A stretch of 64,000 bases of DNA, from NCBI RefSeq assembly GCF_949987535.1, contig NC_080067.1, forward strand, positions 27,432,039-27,496,038. Reading direction: 5' to 3'. Under the pieces are notes generated by a model. The model saw nothing but the letters and a program-made list of their open reading frames with translations, was not told where the DNA came from and did no database searches. Positions 36,528-47,444 of this stretch are shown here, piece after piece. The position numbers and the translations under genes were made by a program. Every line of letters begins with the position of its first letter. The stretch's first letter is position 1. Source of the stretch: Balaenoptera acutorostrata. Lineage: Eukaryota; Chordata; Mammalia; Artiodactyla; Balaenopteridae.

Positions 36528-37190
36528 TAAAGAACCACTATGACCATCGATCTCATCAGTTTATGTATTTATTATTACATCCTCAATAATGGCTCTAAAC
36601 CCTGGCTCTCACAATATGAATTCCTCTCCCCATGCCCTATCTGCTAGTTAACATAAACCTAGGTGTGCTATTTATAGTAGCCATATCAAGCCTAGCCATT
36701 TCTACTATCCTCTGATCTGGATGAGCTTCGGATTGAAAATACACAGTCATCGGAGGTCTACAGGCAGTAGCACAGACAATCTCATAGAAGTGACAGTAGC
36801 AATTATTCTCTTATCAGTCCTACTGATAAATGGATCATTTACACTTTCAACAGTAATTATTACACAAGAATGCCTTTGACTAAACTTCCCATCTTGACCA
36901 CTAGCCAGAATGTTTATCTCTTCTGTAGCAGAAACCAACAGAGCTGCATTTGATTGAGCAGAAGTAGAATCAAAACCTGTCTTTAGCTTCAATGTAGAAA
37001 ACGTAGCAGGCGCATTCACCCTGTTCTTCCTAGCAGAATATGTCAATATCATTATAATAAATATTTTCACAACAACCCTATTTTTAGGAGCATTTAACAA
37101 CCCCCATATGCCAGAATTCTATACAGTCAATGTCATCCTTAAAACACTCCTAACAGTCTCCTTTCTATGAATTCAAGCATCCTACCCACA

Positions 37191-37270
37191 ATTTTATTGG
37201 ATTATAGTTGCTTTACAATGTTGTGTTAGTTTCTGCTGTACAGCAAAGTGAATCAGCCACACGTATATAT
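37191..37270 (-). mobile_element. Short L1 3' terminus in ND1
   Basis: About 75-80 bp of minus-strand L1 end (ttgctttacaatgttgtgtt, cagcaaagtgaatcagccac) between ND1 sequences. There is no clear poly(T) or TSD, and a few ND1 bases are missing at the junction. Boundaries are good to about 10 bp. Confidence 0.85.
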
Positions 37271-37373
37271 GATCAGCATATATATCTCTTATGAAAAAAT
37301 TTTACCACTAACATTAGCCCTGTGTATATGAGAAGTTTCACTACCTGTCATCACATCAGGCATTCTACCACAA

Positions 37374-37441
37374 ACATATTATGTCTGAAGAAAAAGTTAC
37401 TTTGACAGAGTAAATAATAGAGGTTTAAACCCTCTTATTTC
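37374..37441 (+). pseudogene. MT-TI: mt tRNA-Ile pseudogene
   Basis: Follows ND1 directly, with gttactttgacagagtaaat and aggtttaaaccctcttattt. Near full length. Confidence 0.87.
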
Positions 37442-37511
37442 TAGAATCATAGAAATTGAACCTACCCTTAATTTTAAATTCTTCATGCTACCAGTTTGTA
37501 CTACATTCTAT
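37442..37511 (-). pseudogene. MT-TQ: mt tRNA-Gln pseudogene
   Basis: Light-strand tRNA in the conserved Ile-Gln-Met cluster; + strand reads tagaatcatagaaattgaac to ctacattcta. Confidence 0.87.
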
Positions 37512-37580
37512 AGTAAAGTCAGCTAACTAAGCTATTGGGCCCATACCTCAAGAATGTTGGTTTGTATCCTTTCAGTACTA
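37512..37580 (+). pseudogene. MT-TM: mt tRNA-Met pseudogene
   Basis: Starts agtaaagtcagctaactaag and keeps the CAT anticodon within gggcccatacct. Confidence 0.88.
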
Positions 37581-37697
37581 AGAAACCCTATTGTTTTTAC
37601 TATCATTCTACTGACCATTATCTCAGGAATTATCATTGTAATAACAAGGTCGCACAGGTTACTATTACCCCCATTCTAATAAAAAAAAAATTTAACC
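37581..37697 (+). pseudogene. MT-ND2: ND2 5' fragment, NUMT right end
   Basis: Starts aaccctattgtttttactat and continues to attctaataaaaaaaaaatt, with an internal deletion of roughly 30 bp. Beyond ~37,697 no mitochondrial similarity is evident, so this is the NUMT end. Confidence 0.75.
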
Positions 37698-38399
37698 TGT
37701 AAGTGTGAGGACTAGAAAATCTAAGGCAACCCAATTATCTAATTCTAATTGGGCTAAGGAATTTAGGGATGTCTGTTGTGCTGCAGTGCAATCTTTTCAG
37801 CTATTTGACCAATGGTGGCTGATAAATTTCTGATCATCTCTTTGTGTACATACACTCCTGCATTAGGAACCAAGATGCCACAAAGATTTTGCCACTGGTG
37901 TCTTGCTATCTTGCTAACATAGATTGCTTGACTCTGTAAAGAAGAAAGAAAGGAGGTTCATCTCTTTCCTGATGTATAGACAACAGGATAGCATAATGTT
38001 CTAATAAACATAAACCTTCTATTTGTCAGCTATTAAAACATTTTTCAATGAAGTAAGGGAGAAAGGGAGGGGGTTCTGGGGTAAGTTGCGTTCAGTCTCT
38101 AAGAACTGAAGATAGTATCAGATAAGGAATGGACATATTAATATGTTGAAGAATTTAAACTTGAAAGATTAGGTCAGAGGGAAGTTAGTCTGGGTGAGTG
38201 GTAACATGAGGAACATCTGAAAAGTCAGGGATAGGTATTGTATTATGAAGGGCCTATCCCAGTAGATACGCTTTGTGACAGCTTTACTAAAAAATTTTCT
38301 TTCCATCCTGAATACTGGGGCAAAAGTATAGCTAGAGATAAAAGAATAACTTTCAATTTTGATAGGGAGACAAACATTTGAATAACTTCAATTGAACCA
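37698..38399. other. Unclassified sequence between NUMT and ERV
   Basis: No gene found. From its place downstream of integrase on the minus strand it could be decayed env-region retroviral sequence, but I see no residues proving that. Confidence 0.35.
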
Positions 38400-39750
38400 G
38401 TAGGATGGGTCTCACAGGCCTGGCCTGGATTCTTGGGTCAGCTGTGGACCACTGTTGTCGTCAGCTTCTCGTCCTGGCCTGAGGGTTGTTTTAAGGTGTT
38501 TGAGGTTAGCAGTCCCCTCTATAAACCAGTCCGATGCAGAGGCCCCTTTTAAGTGGGAAATATGAATTCAAGAGTTCATTCCCTTCAGTTTCACTGTGTA
38601 TGATCTAGTTAAGAGTACCTGATAAGAATCCTTCCCTTTAGGTTGGAGATAGTCCTTTAAATGATATCTTTTCCAGTATGCAGGATCTCCTAGGTGCAGG
38701 TCATGGAGCACCTGACCTTCATCCAAAGATAGATCACTGTGATCAGATTCAGAAATGAGCTTCGAATATCCTTTTAATAATTCAATTAAACTTTACAATA
38801 ATGTGACATAACAACAAAGTGGCTTCTTGAATGTAGGAAGTAAATACAACGCCTCAGTATATATAAAACCTCAATATCCACAAAGATGTATTACTGAAAC
38901 AATTTTTCTCTCTAAATTATCTTCATTTTGACCATAGTCGATGGAGATTTTTTTTTTTTTTTTGCAAAATAAGTCTGGTTTCTATACACTTGGCCTGATT
39001 ATTTACATAAGTGTAATTGATCATATAGGCTCTGTTAAATTTGCCTTTATTGGAACTTTTCATAAGGGATCTCAAATTGAAGTTTTAAAAGGCCTCTCAA
39101 GGCCAGGAAAGCCATACCATTAGATTCTACCTGCAATACCTACGGATTTAGGTGCATTCCTCCCTTCTCAAGTTCCAAAATATCTTGAGGTTCTTATTTC
39201 TGCCAGGAGGTGGCCTTCCTTTTTCACTTGGAAAGCCTACTAGGAACCGAAGAGATTCTAAATTCAGGAGGAATCAGGTAGAGAGAAAAGATAAATGCTT
39301 CCATTCTGGTTACAAACGTATGTTTTACCAAACTGCTATAAGTCATAATTAGCTTAAAGGGAAAGGTTTTCTTCTATCTGGAAAACAGAGTTTAAAAGCC
39401 AGTAATAATTCAGACAAAAAGTCATATAAATTATAATCATATTAATCAGTTCATTCAGTCCCATGTAATTAACTTTTGTTCGGCTTGAGTCCAGTTTTTC
39501 TATTAGTTTTGTTGACCTTGCCTGATGATTAAGGATAAAGTTAAGGAGTCGATGAGGTTTTGTTAAGGCTTGTATGATTCGTCCAGTGAAGTGGGTGCCG
39601 CCTTGTTCACTAGAAATTGTGGAAAGTATACCAAGTGGAAAACACATTTTCTAACAGTTTCTTTATCATTATGAGTGCATCAGCCTTGTAGCCAGGGAAG
39701 GCTTTAACACATCAAATATAATGGGGTTTTCCTTCCAGGGAGCCAGGAAG
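38400..39750 (-). pseudogene. Class I ERV pol remnant (integrase)
   Basis: A decayed endogenous retroviral pol on the minus strand. The integrase core is recognisable at about 39,540-39,720 from short motifs (KKLLENVFP and HFTGRIIQAL-like peptides around the second catalytic Asp region, with Asp changed in the SSEQG position). The integrase C-terminal domain lies at about 38,566-38,725 (short peptide LKDYLQPKG, then SYQVLL). The two parts are in gamma-retrovirus order, separated by stops and frameshifts. Not functional. Class I is inferred from motif resemblance. Confidence 0.75.
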
Positions 39751-40128
39751 AGCCAAGAGGCTGTTGTGCGTTTCCCACAGCCCTGACTGTTTAATTAACA
39801 GCATTGCTTACCCATCTTAATTTCTGATTTAGGAGCAGACTGTTGCCATGTTACAAGGACCTCAGGATGGCAAAAGTCTGGCAATGAGGGTTAATTTTTT
39901 TGTAGACACAGAATGGACTTTACCAACAGGAGCTATAATCTTGACATTCTGTTGTTGCCTTTGCATGAAAGGGCATTTCCCTAATATTCGGGTTCAGTCC
40001 CTTTAGCATGAGCCTCAATTTTGATGACAGAGAACATTCTATGTCAGGATGTATAAAATTTCCAGGAATTTCATATAACTTCTGGAACATTGATAATACA
40101 TACTTTAGACATAATATAAAGAAGGCTT
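39751..40128 (-). other. Probable upstream continuation of ERV pol
   Basis: Lies 5' of the integrase core on the minus strand. Stops in all frames; I can identify no catalytic motif. Assignment is by position only. Confidence 0.4.
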
Positions 40129-40567
40129 TTTTGTAGACCTTTTTATGATGGCCATTCTGACTGGTGTGAGGTGATACCTCACTGTAGTTTTAATTTGCAT
40201 TTCTCTAATAATTTGCGATGTTAAGCATTTTTTCATGTGCCTTTTGTCAACTCTGTGTCTTCTTTGGAGAAATAGCTATTGAGATCTTCTGCCCATTTTT
40301 TGATTGGGTTGTTTGTTGTTTTGATACTGAGCTGCATGAGCTGTTTGGATATTTTGGAGATTAACCTCTTGCCAGTCGCACCATTTGCCAATGGGTGTGT
40401 GGAAAAAGGAACCCTCCTACATTGTTGGTGGGAATGTAATTGGTGCAGCCACTGTGGAAAACAGTATGGAGGCTCCTTAAAAAACAAAAAGTAGAGCTAC
40501 CGTATGATCCTGCAGTCCCACTCCTGGGTGTATATCCAGAGAAAACCATAATTCAAAAAGATATATG

Positions 40568-41155
40568 CGCTCCCCCTTCCGGGTACCTGGAAACGTCAGG
40601 CCCGGGAGCCAATTCTTGTCGGGGATGTGGGCGCAGGTGGCCATGGGAAGCCAAGGCTCCTCTTGGCTGTGACAATTTCTCATACTTTCCTCATTTTTGA
40701 TGACCTCGACAATGTTGACGAGTACTGCCCTGTTCTAAAGGCTCAGTCTTCTGCTTCAGTTGGCAGAAAGGGAGAGAGACAGTGGAGGAGCCACTTCAGA
40801 TTCATAAAAGCCCCAGCTTAGAGGTGGTTCTAATGCTTCCCAAGTCGTCTCTATTACTGGTGGTGGCAGGGGCAGTGCCCTGAAATTTTCCCTGGAGGAA
40901 CAGAATTTAACTTTGCATCATGGATAAGAAGTAAAGATCAAGATTCTCCGTATGCATAGCCAATTATTTCTCCTGTATTTGTTGAAAAGACTTTCCTTCC
41001 CTCCATTGAATTGATTTTTTGCCATTGTCAGAAGTCTTTAGAACATATAAGGGAGTTGTCCATCCTTTTTTATTTCTGGTATGGAGTGATGGAGATCTCC
41101 TCTAGCACCCAGTGCTAAGGCAACATTTCCAATTTGAATATTCCATTGGTCAGGC
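40568..41155. other. ~590-bp non-canonical sequence 5' of younger L1
   Basis: This lies inside the TSD-bounded insertion that carries the younger L1 but does not look like its 5' UTR. It begins GC-rich (ttccgggtacctggaaacg). At about 40,930-41,020 it holds a piece resembling minus-strand L1 ORF2. No ORF worth calling. Confidence 0.6.
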
Positions 41156-41686
41156 TGCTGCAGGTGGCCCGGCTTTAGGAAGACCAGCCGGGTGGCTGAC
41201 AGAGTCTTGGTGCTCCGGCCAGGTGTCAGGCCTGAGCCTCTGAGGTGGGAGAGCCCAGTTCAGGACATTCATCCACCAGAGACCTCCCGGCCCCACGTTA
41301 TATCAAACAGCGAAAGCTCTCCCAGAGATCTCCATCTCAACGCTAAGACCCAGCTCCACTCAATGACCAGAAAGCTACAGTGCTGCACACCCTATGCCAA
41401 ACAACTAGCAAGACAGGAACATAACACCACCCACTGGCAGAGAGGCTGCCTAAAATCATAATAAGGTCACAGACACCCCAAAACACACCACCGGACTCGG
41501 ACCTGCCCACCAGAAAGACAAGATCCAGCCCCACCCACCAGAACACAGGCACCAGTCCCCTCCACCAGGAAGCCTACACAACCCACTGAACCAAACTTAC
41601 CCACTGGGGGCAGACACCAAAAACAAGGAGAACTATGAACCTGCAGCCTGCAAAAAGGAGACCCCAAACACAGTAAGTTAAGCAAA

Positions 41687-42570
41687 ATGAGAAGACAGAG
41701 AAACACAGCACATGAAGGAGCAAGGTAAAAACCCATCAGATCAAACAAATGAAGAGGAAATAGGCAGTCTACCTGAAACAGAATTCAGAGTAATGATAGT
41801 AAAGATGATCCAAAATTGTGGAAATAGAACAGAGAAAATACAAGAAACATTTAACAAGGACCTAGAAGATCTAAGGAGCAAACAAACAATGATGAACAAC
41901 ACAATAAATGAAATTAAAAATTCTCTAGAAGGAATCAATAAATGAGGCAGAAGAACGTATAAGTGACCTGGAAGATAAAATAGTGGAAATAACTACTGCA
42001 GAGCATAATAAAGAAAAAAGAATGAAAATAATTGAGGACAGTCTCAGACACCTCTGGGACAACATTAAACGCACCAACATTCGAATTATAGGGGTCCCAG
42101 AAAAAGAAGAGAAAAAGAAAGGGACGGAGAAAATATTTGAAGAGATTATAGATGAAAACTTCCCTAATATGGGAAAGGAAATAGTTAATCAAGTCTTGGA
42201 AGCACAGAGAGTCCCATACAGGATAAATCCAAAGAGAAACATGACAAGACACATATTAATCAAACTATCAAAAATTAAATACAAAGAGCAAGTATTAAAA
42301 GCAGCAAGGGAAAAACAACAAATAACACATAAGGGAATCCCCATAAGGTTAACAGCTGATCTTTCAGCAGAAACTCTGCAAGCCAGAAGGGAGTGGCAGG
42401 ACATATTTAAAGTGATGAAGGAGAAAAACCTACAACCAAGATTACTCTACCCAACAAGCATCTCATTCAGATTTGATGGAGAAATTAAAAGCTTTACAGA
42501 CAAGCAAAAGCTAAGAGAATTCAACACCACCAATCCAGCTTTACAACAAATGCTAAAGGAACTTCTTTAG
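41687..42570 (+). pseudogene. L1 #1 ORF1, frameshifted
   Basis: L1 ORF1p is an RNA-binding chaperone with coiled coil, RRM and C-terminal domain. The reading from the expected ATG at 41,687 hits a stop after 13 codons because of an indel. A second frame covers the coiled coil (41,712-41,945), and after a deletion a third covers RRM and CTD (41,983-42,570, with NIRIIGVPEKEE and ending LQQMLKELL). Confidence 0.92.
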
Positions 42571-42628
42571 GCAGGAAACACAAGAGAAGGAAAAGACCTA
42601 CAATAAAAAACCCAAAACAATTAAGAAA

Positions 42629-45600
42629 ATGGTAATAGGAACATACATATCAATAATTACCTTAAATGTAAATGGATTAAATGCTCCAACCAAAAGACAT
42701 AGACTGGCTGAATGGATACAAAAACAAGACCCGTATATATGCTGTCTGTAAGAGACCCACTTCAGACCTAGGGACACAAACAGACTGAAAGTGAGGGGAT
42801 GGAAAAAGATATTCCATGCAAATGGAAATTAAAAGAAAGCTGGAATAGCAATTCTCATATCAGACAAAACAGACTTTAAAACAAAGACTATTACAAGAGA
42901 CAAAGAAGGAAACTACATAATGATCAAGGGATCAATACAAAAAGAAGATATAACAATTGTAAATATTTATGCACCCAACAGAGCAGCACCTCAATACATA
43001 AGGCAAATACTAACAGCCATAAAAGGGGAAGTCAACAGTAACACAATTATAGTAGGGGATTTTAACACCCCACTTCCACCAATGGACAGATCATCCAAAA
43101 TGAAAATAAATAAGGAAACACAAGCTTTAAAGGATACATTAAACAAGATGGACTTAATTGATATTTATAGGACATTCCATCCAAAAACAACAGAATACAC
43201 ATTCTTCTCAAGTGCTCATGGAACATTCTCCAGGATAGATCATATCTTGGGTCACAAATCAAGCCTTGGTAAAATTAAGAAAATTGAAATCATATCAAGT
43301 ATCTTTTCCGACCACAACGTTATGAGACTAGGTGTCAATTACAGGAAAAAATCTGTAAGAAATACAAACACATGGAGGCTAAACAACACACTACTTAATA
43401 ACCAAGAGATCGCTGAAGAAATCGAAGAGGAAATCAAAAAATACCTAGAAACAAATGACAATGAAAACACAACGACCCAAAACCTATGGGATGCAGCAAA
43501 AGCAGTTCTAAGAGGGAAGTTTATAGCAATACAATCCTACCTTAAGAAACAAGACACATCTCAAATAAACAACCTAACCTTACACCTAAAGCAGTTAGAG
43601 AAAGAAGAACAAAAGAACCCCAAAGTTAGCAGAAGGAAAGAAATCATAAAGATCAGATCAGAAATAAATGAAAAAGAAATGAAGGAAATGATAGCAAAGA
43701 TCAATAAAACTAAAAGCTGGTTCTTTGAGAAGATAAACAAAATTGATAAACCATTAGCCAGACTTATCAAGAAAAAAAGGGAGAAGACTCAAATCAACAG
43801 AAATAGAAATGAAAAAGGAGAAGTAACAACTGACACTGCAGAAATACAAAGGATCATGAGAGATTACTACAAGCTACTATATGCCAATAAAATGGACAAC
43901 CTGGAAGAAATGGACAAATTCTTAGAAATGCACAACCTGCCAAGACTGAACCAGGAAGAAATAGAAAATATGAACAGACCAATCACAAGCACTGAAATTG
44001 AAACTGTGATTAAAAATCTTCCAACAAACAAAAGCCCAGGACCAGATGGCTTCACAGGTGAATTCTATCAAACATTTAGAGAAGAGCTAACACCTATCCT
44101 TCTCAAACTCTTCCAAAATATTGCAGAGGGAGGAACACTCCCAAACTCATTCTACGAGGCCACCATCACTCTGATACCAAAACCAGACAAAGATGTCACA
44201 AAGAAAGAAAACTACAAGCCAATATCACTGATGAACATAGATGCAAAAATCCTCAACAAAATACTAGCAAACAGAATACTAGCAACAGCACATTAAAAGG
44301 ATCATACATTATGATCAAGTGGGGTTCATCCCAGGAATGCAAGGATTCTTCAATATATACAAATCAATCAACGTGATACACCATATTAACAAATTGAAGG
44401 AGAAAAAAAATATGATCATCTCAATAGATGCAGAGAAAGCTTTGGACAAAATTCAACACCCATTTATGATAAAAACCCTCCAGAAAGTAGGCATAGAGGG
44501 AACTTTCCTCAACATAATAAAGGCCATATATGACAAACCCACAGCCAACATCATCCTCAATGGTGAAAAATTGAAACCATTTCCACTAAGATCAGGAACA
44601 AGACAAGGTTGCCCACTCTCACCACTATTATTCAACATAGTTTTGGAAGTCCTAGCCACGGCAATCAGAGAAGAAAAAGAAATAACAGAAATACAAATTG
44701 GAAAAGAAGAAGTAAAGCTGTCACTGTTTGCAGATGACATGATACTATACATAGAGAATACGAAAGATGCTACCAGAAAACTACTAGAGCTAAACAATGA
44801 ATTGGTAAAGTAGCAGGATACAAAATTAATGCACAGAAATCTCTTGCATTCCTATATACTAATGATGAAAAATCTGAAAGTGATATTAAGAAAACACTCC
44901 CATTTACCACTGCAACAAAAAGAATAAAATATCTAGGAATAAACCTACCTACGGAGACAAAAGACCTGTATGCAGAAAATTATAAGACACTGATGAAAGA
45001 AATTAAAGATGATACAAATAGATGGAGAGATATACCATGTTCCTGGATTGGAAGAATCAACATTGTGAAAATGACTCTACTACCCAAAGCAATCTACAGA
45101 TTCAATGCAATCCCTATCAAACTACCACTGGCCTTTTTCATAGAACTAGAACAAAAAATTTCACAATTTGTATGGAAACACAAAAGACCCTGAATAGCCA
45201 AAGCAATCTTGAGAAAGAAAGATGGAGCTGGAGGAATCAGGTTCCCTGACTTCAGACTATACTACAAAGCTACAGAAATTGAGATAATATGGTACTGGCA
45301 CAAAAACGGAAATATAGATCATTGGAACAGGATAGAAAGCCCAGAGATAAACCCACATACATATGGTCACCTTATCTTTGATAAAGGAGGCAAGAATATA
45401 CAGTGGAGAAAAGACAGCCTCTTCAATAAGTGGTGCTGGGAAAACCGGACAGCTACATGTAAAAGAAGGAAGTTAGAACACTCCCTAACACCATACACAA
45501 AAATAAACTCAAAAAGAATTAAAGACCTAAACGTAAGGCCAGACACTATCAAACTCTTAGAGGAAAACATAGGCAGAACACTCTATGACATAGAGCGAAG

Positions 45601-46440
45601 ATCCTTTTTGACCTACCTCCTAGAGAAACGGAAATTTAAAAGATAATAAACAAATGGGACCTAATAAAACGTAAAAGCTTTTGCACAGCAAAGGAAACCA
45701 TAAACAAGACGAAAAGACAACCCTTAGAATGGGAGAAAATATTTGCAAATGAAGCAACTGACAAAGGATTAATCTCCAAAATATACAGGCAGCTCATGCA
45801 GCTCAATATCAAAAAACAAACAACCCAATCCAAAAATGGGCAGAAGATCTGAATAGACATTTCTCCAAAGATGGTATACAGATTGCCAACAAACACATGA
45901 AAGGATGCTCAACATCACTAATCATTAGAGAAATGCAAATCAAAACTACAATGAGGTATCACCTCACACCGGTCAGAATGGCCATTATCAAAAAATCTAC
46001 AAACAATAAATGCTGGAGAGGGTGTGGAGAAAAGGGAACCCTCTTGCACTGTTGATGGGAATGTAAATTGATACAGCCACTATGGAGAACAGTACGGAGG
46101 TTCCTTAAAAAACTAAAAATAGAACTACCATACGACCCAGCAATCAACTACTGGGCATATACCCTGAGAAAACCATAATTCAAAAAGAGTCAGGTACCAT
46201 AATGTTCATTGCAGCTCTATTTACAATAACCAGGATATGCAAGCCACCTAAGTGTCCATCGACAGATGAATGGATAAAGAAGATGTGGCACATATATACA
46301 ATGGAATATTACTAAGCCATAAAAAGAAATGAAATTGAGTTATTTGTAGTGAGGTGGATGGACCTAGAGACTGTCATACAGAGTGAAGTAAGTCAGAAAG
46401 AGAAAAACAAATACTGTATGCTAACACAAATATATGGAAT
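42629..46440 (+). pseudogene. L1 #1 ORF2 (endonuclease/RT), broken
   Basis: ORF2p normally carries an apurinic-like endonuclease, reverse transcriptase and a Cys-rich end, about 1,275 residues. Here early stops at about 42,748 and 42,830 break the endonuclease. A 458-codon open stretch (42,920-44,296) covers the late endonuclease ([15 protein letters not shown]) to early RT. A 4-bp insertion at about 44,280 shifts frame. The RT catalytic [11 protein letters not shown] box is in a further segment (44,319-44,813), and later pieces continue to ~46,440. Confidence 0.9.
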
Positions 46441-47289
46441 CTAAAAAATAAGAAAGGTCTGAAGAACCTAGGGGCAGGACAGGAATAAAGACACAGATGT
46501 AGAGAATGGACTTGAGGACACGGGGAGGGGGAAGGGTAAGCTGGGACGAAGTGAGAGAGTGGCATGGACATATATACACTACCAAATGTAAAATAGATAG
46601 CTAGTGGGAAGCAGCCACATAGCACAGGGAGATCAGCTCAGTGCTTTGTGTCCACCTAGAGGAGTGGGATAGGGAGGGTGGGAGGGAGATGCAAGAGGGA
46701 GGAGATATGGGGAGGTATGTATATGTATAGCTGATTCACTTTGTTATACAGCAGAAACTAACACACCATTGTAAAGCAATTATACTCCAATAAAGATGTT
46801 TTTTTAAAAAAAAGATACATGTACCCCAGTGTTTATTGTGGCACTATTTACAATAGCCAAGACATGGAAACAACCTAAATGTCCATCAACAGATGAATGG
46901 ATAAAGAAGAAAGAAGATATGGTATATTCCTCAGCCATAAAAAAGAATAAAATAATGCCATTTGCAGCAACTTGAATGGACCTAGAGATTCTCATACTAA
47001 GTGAAGTAAGCCAGACAGAGAAAAACAAATATCATATGATATCACTTATATGTGGCATATAAAAAAAGATACAAATGAAATTGTACACAAAACAGAAATA
47101 GACCCACAAACATAGAAAACAAACTTATGGTTACCAAAGGGGAAAGGTGGGGAGGGATAAATTAGGAGTTTGGATTAACATATACATACTAATATATATA
47201 AAGTAGATAAACAAGGACCTACTGTATAGCACAGGGAACTATACTCAACATTTTGTAATAACCACTAAGGGAAAAGAATATGTAAAACA

Positions 47290-47291
<2 letters not shown>

Positions 47292-47320
<29 letters not shown>
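47292..47320. repeat. (CA)n microsatellite
   Basis: An uninterrupted CA run of about 14 units near the 3' end of the older L1. Confidence 0.98.
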
Positions 47321-47323
<3 letters not shown>

Positions 47324-47444
47324 GTATAACTGAATCACTTTGCTGTACTCTTGAAACTAATACAACATTGTAAATCAACTATACTTCAATAAAAGATAAA
47401 AATAAAAAAAATTTAAATTTAAAAAAAAGAAAAAGAGAAGGCTT

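Larger units (their letters stand above)
35990..37373 (+). pseudogene. MT-ND1: ND1 pseudogene, twice interrupted
   Basis: The 5' part still reads as ND1 ([16 protein letters not shown] is recognisable) until a SINE at 36,177. The gene resumes at 36,543, and a ~75-bp L1 tail replaces a few bases near 37,191-37,270. The C-terminus continues tatgaaaaaattttaccac to ~37,373. Frameshifts and nuclear-code stops are present. Confidence 0.93.
29898..37697 (+). pseudogene. NUMT: nuclear mitochondrial DNA block
   Basis: One collinear mitochondrial segment running from ND6 across the control region into ND2, with every gene in the vertebrate order and strand. About 6.8 kb is mitochondrial; the rest is four later insertions (30,149-30,498, 32,546-32,804, 36,177-36,527 and about 37,191-37,270). 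Frameshifts, small deletions and base changes break all proteins and tRNAs. Because nuclear SINEs with perfect TSDs interrupt it, it is a chromosomal insertion and not organelle contamination. The uninterrupted order favours insertion of one DNA molecule. Confidence 0.97.
41156..46808 (+). mobile_element. Nearly full-length L1 (L1 #1)
   Basis: 5' UTR at about 41,156-41,686 (gtcaggcctgagcctctgag), ORF1 and ORF2 remains, a 3' UTR from about 46,440, and an aataaagatg signal before a short A-rich end. TSD near aaaaagatayatg at about 40,554-40,567 and 46,808-46,820. Both ORFs are broken, so it is immobile. Confidence 0.92.
40129..47435 (+). mobile_element. Older twin-primed L1, split by a younger L1
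   Basis: Three parts belong to one L1: 40,129-40,386 in minus orientation (gatggccattctgactggtg), 40,387-40,567 in + orientation (gaaccctcctacattgttgg), and 46,809-47,435 in + orientation ending in an A-rich tail. The TSD agaaggctt lies at 40,120-40,128 and 47,436-47,444. The inverted 5' piece marks twin priming. The interruption falls in caaaaagatayatg, a site contiguous in an intact L1. Confidence 0.87.

Noticed and set aside
29898..37697. Mitochondrial contamination or a mis-joined contig
   Set aside because: SINE and L1 insertions with target-site duplications made of mitochondrial sequence show that the block is nuclear.
41712..45646. Host genes for RNA-binding and reverse-transcriptase proteins
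   Set aside because: Order, motifs and UTRs are those of L1 ORF1/ORF2 with several frame breaks.
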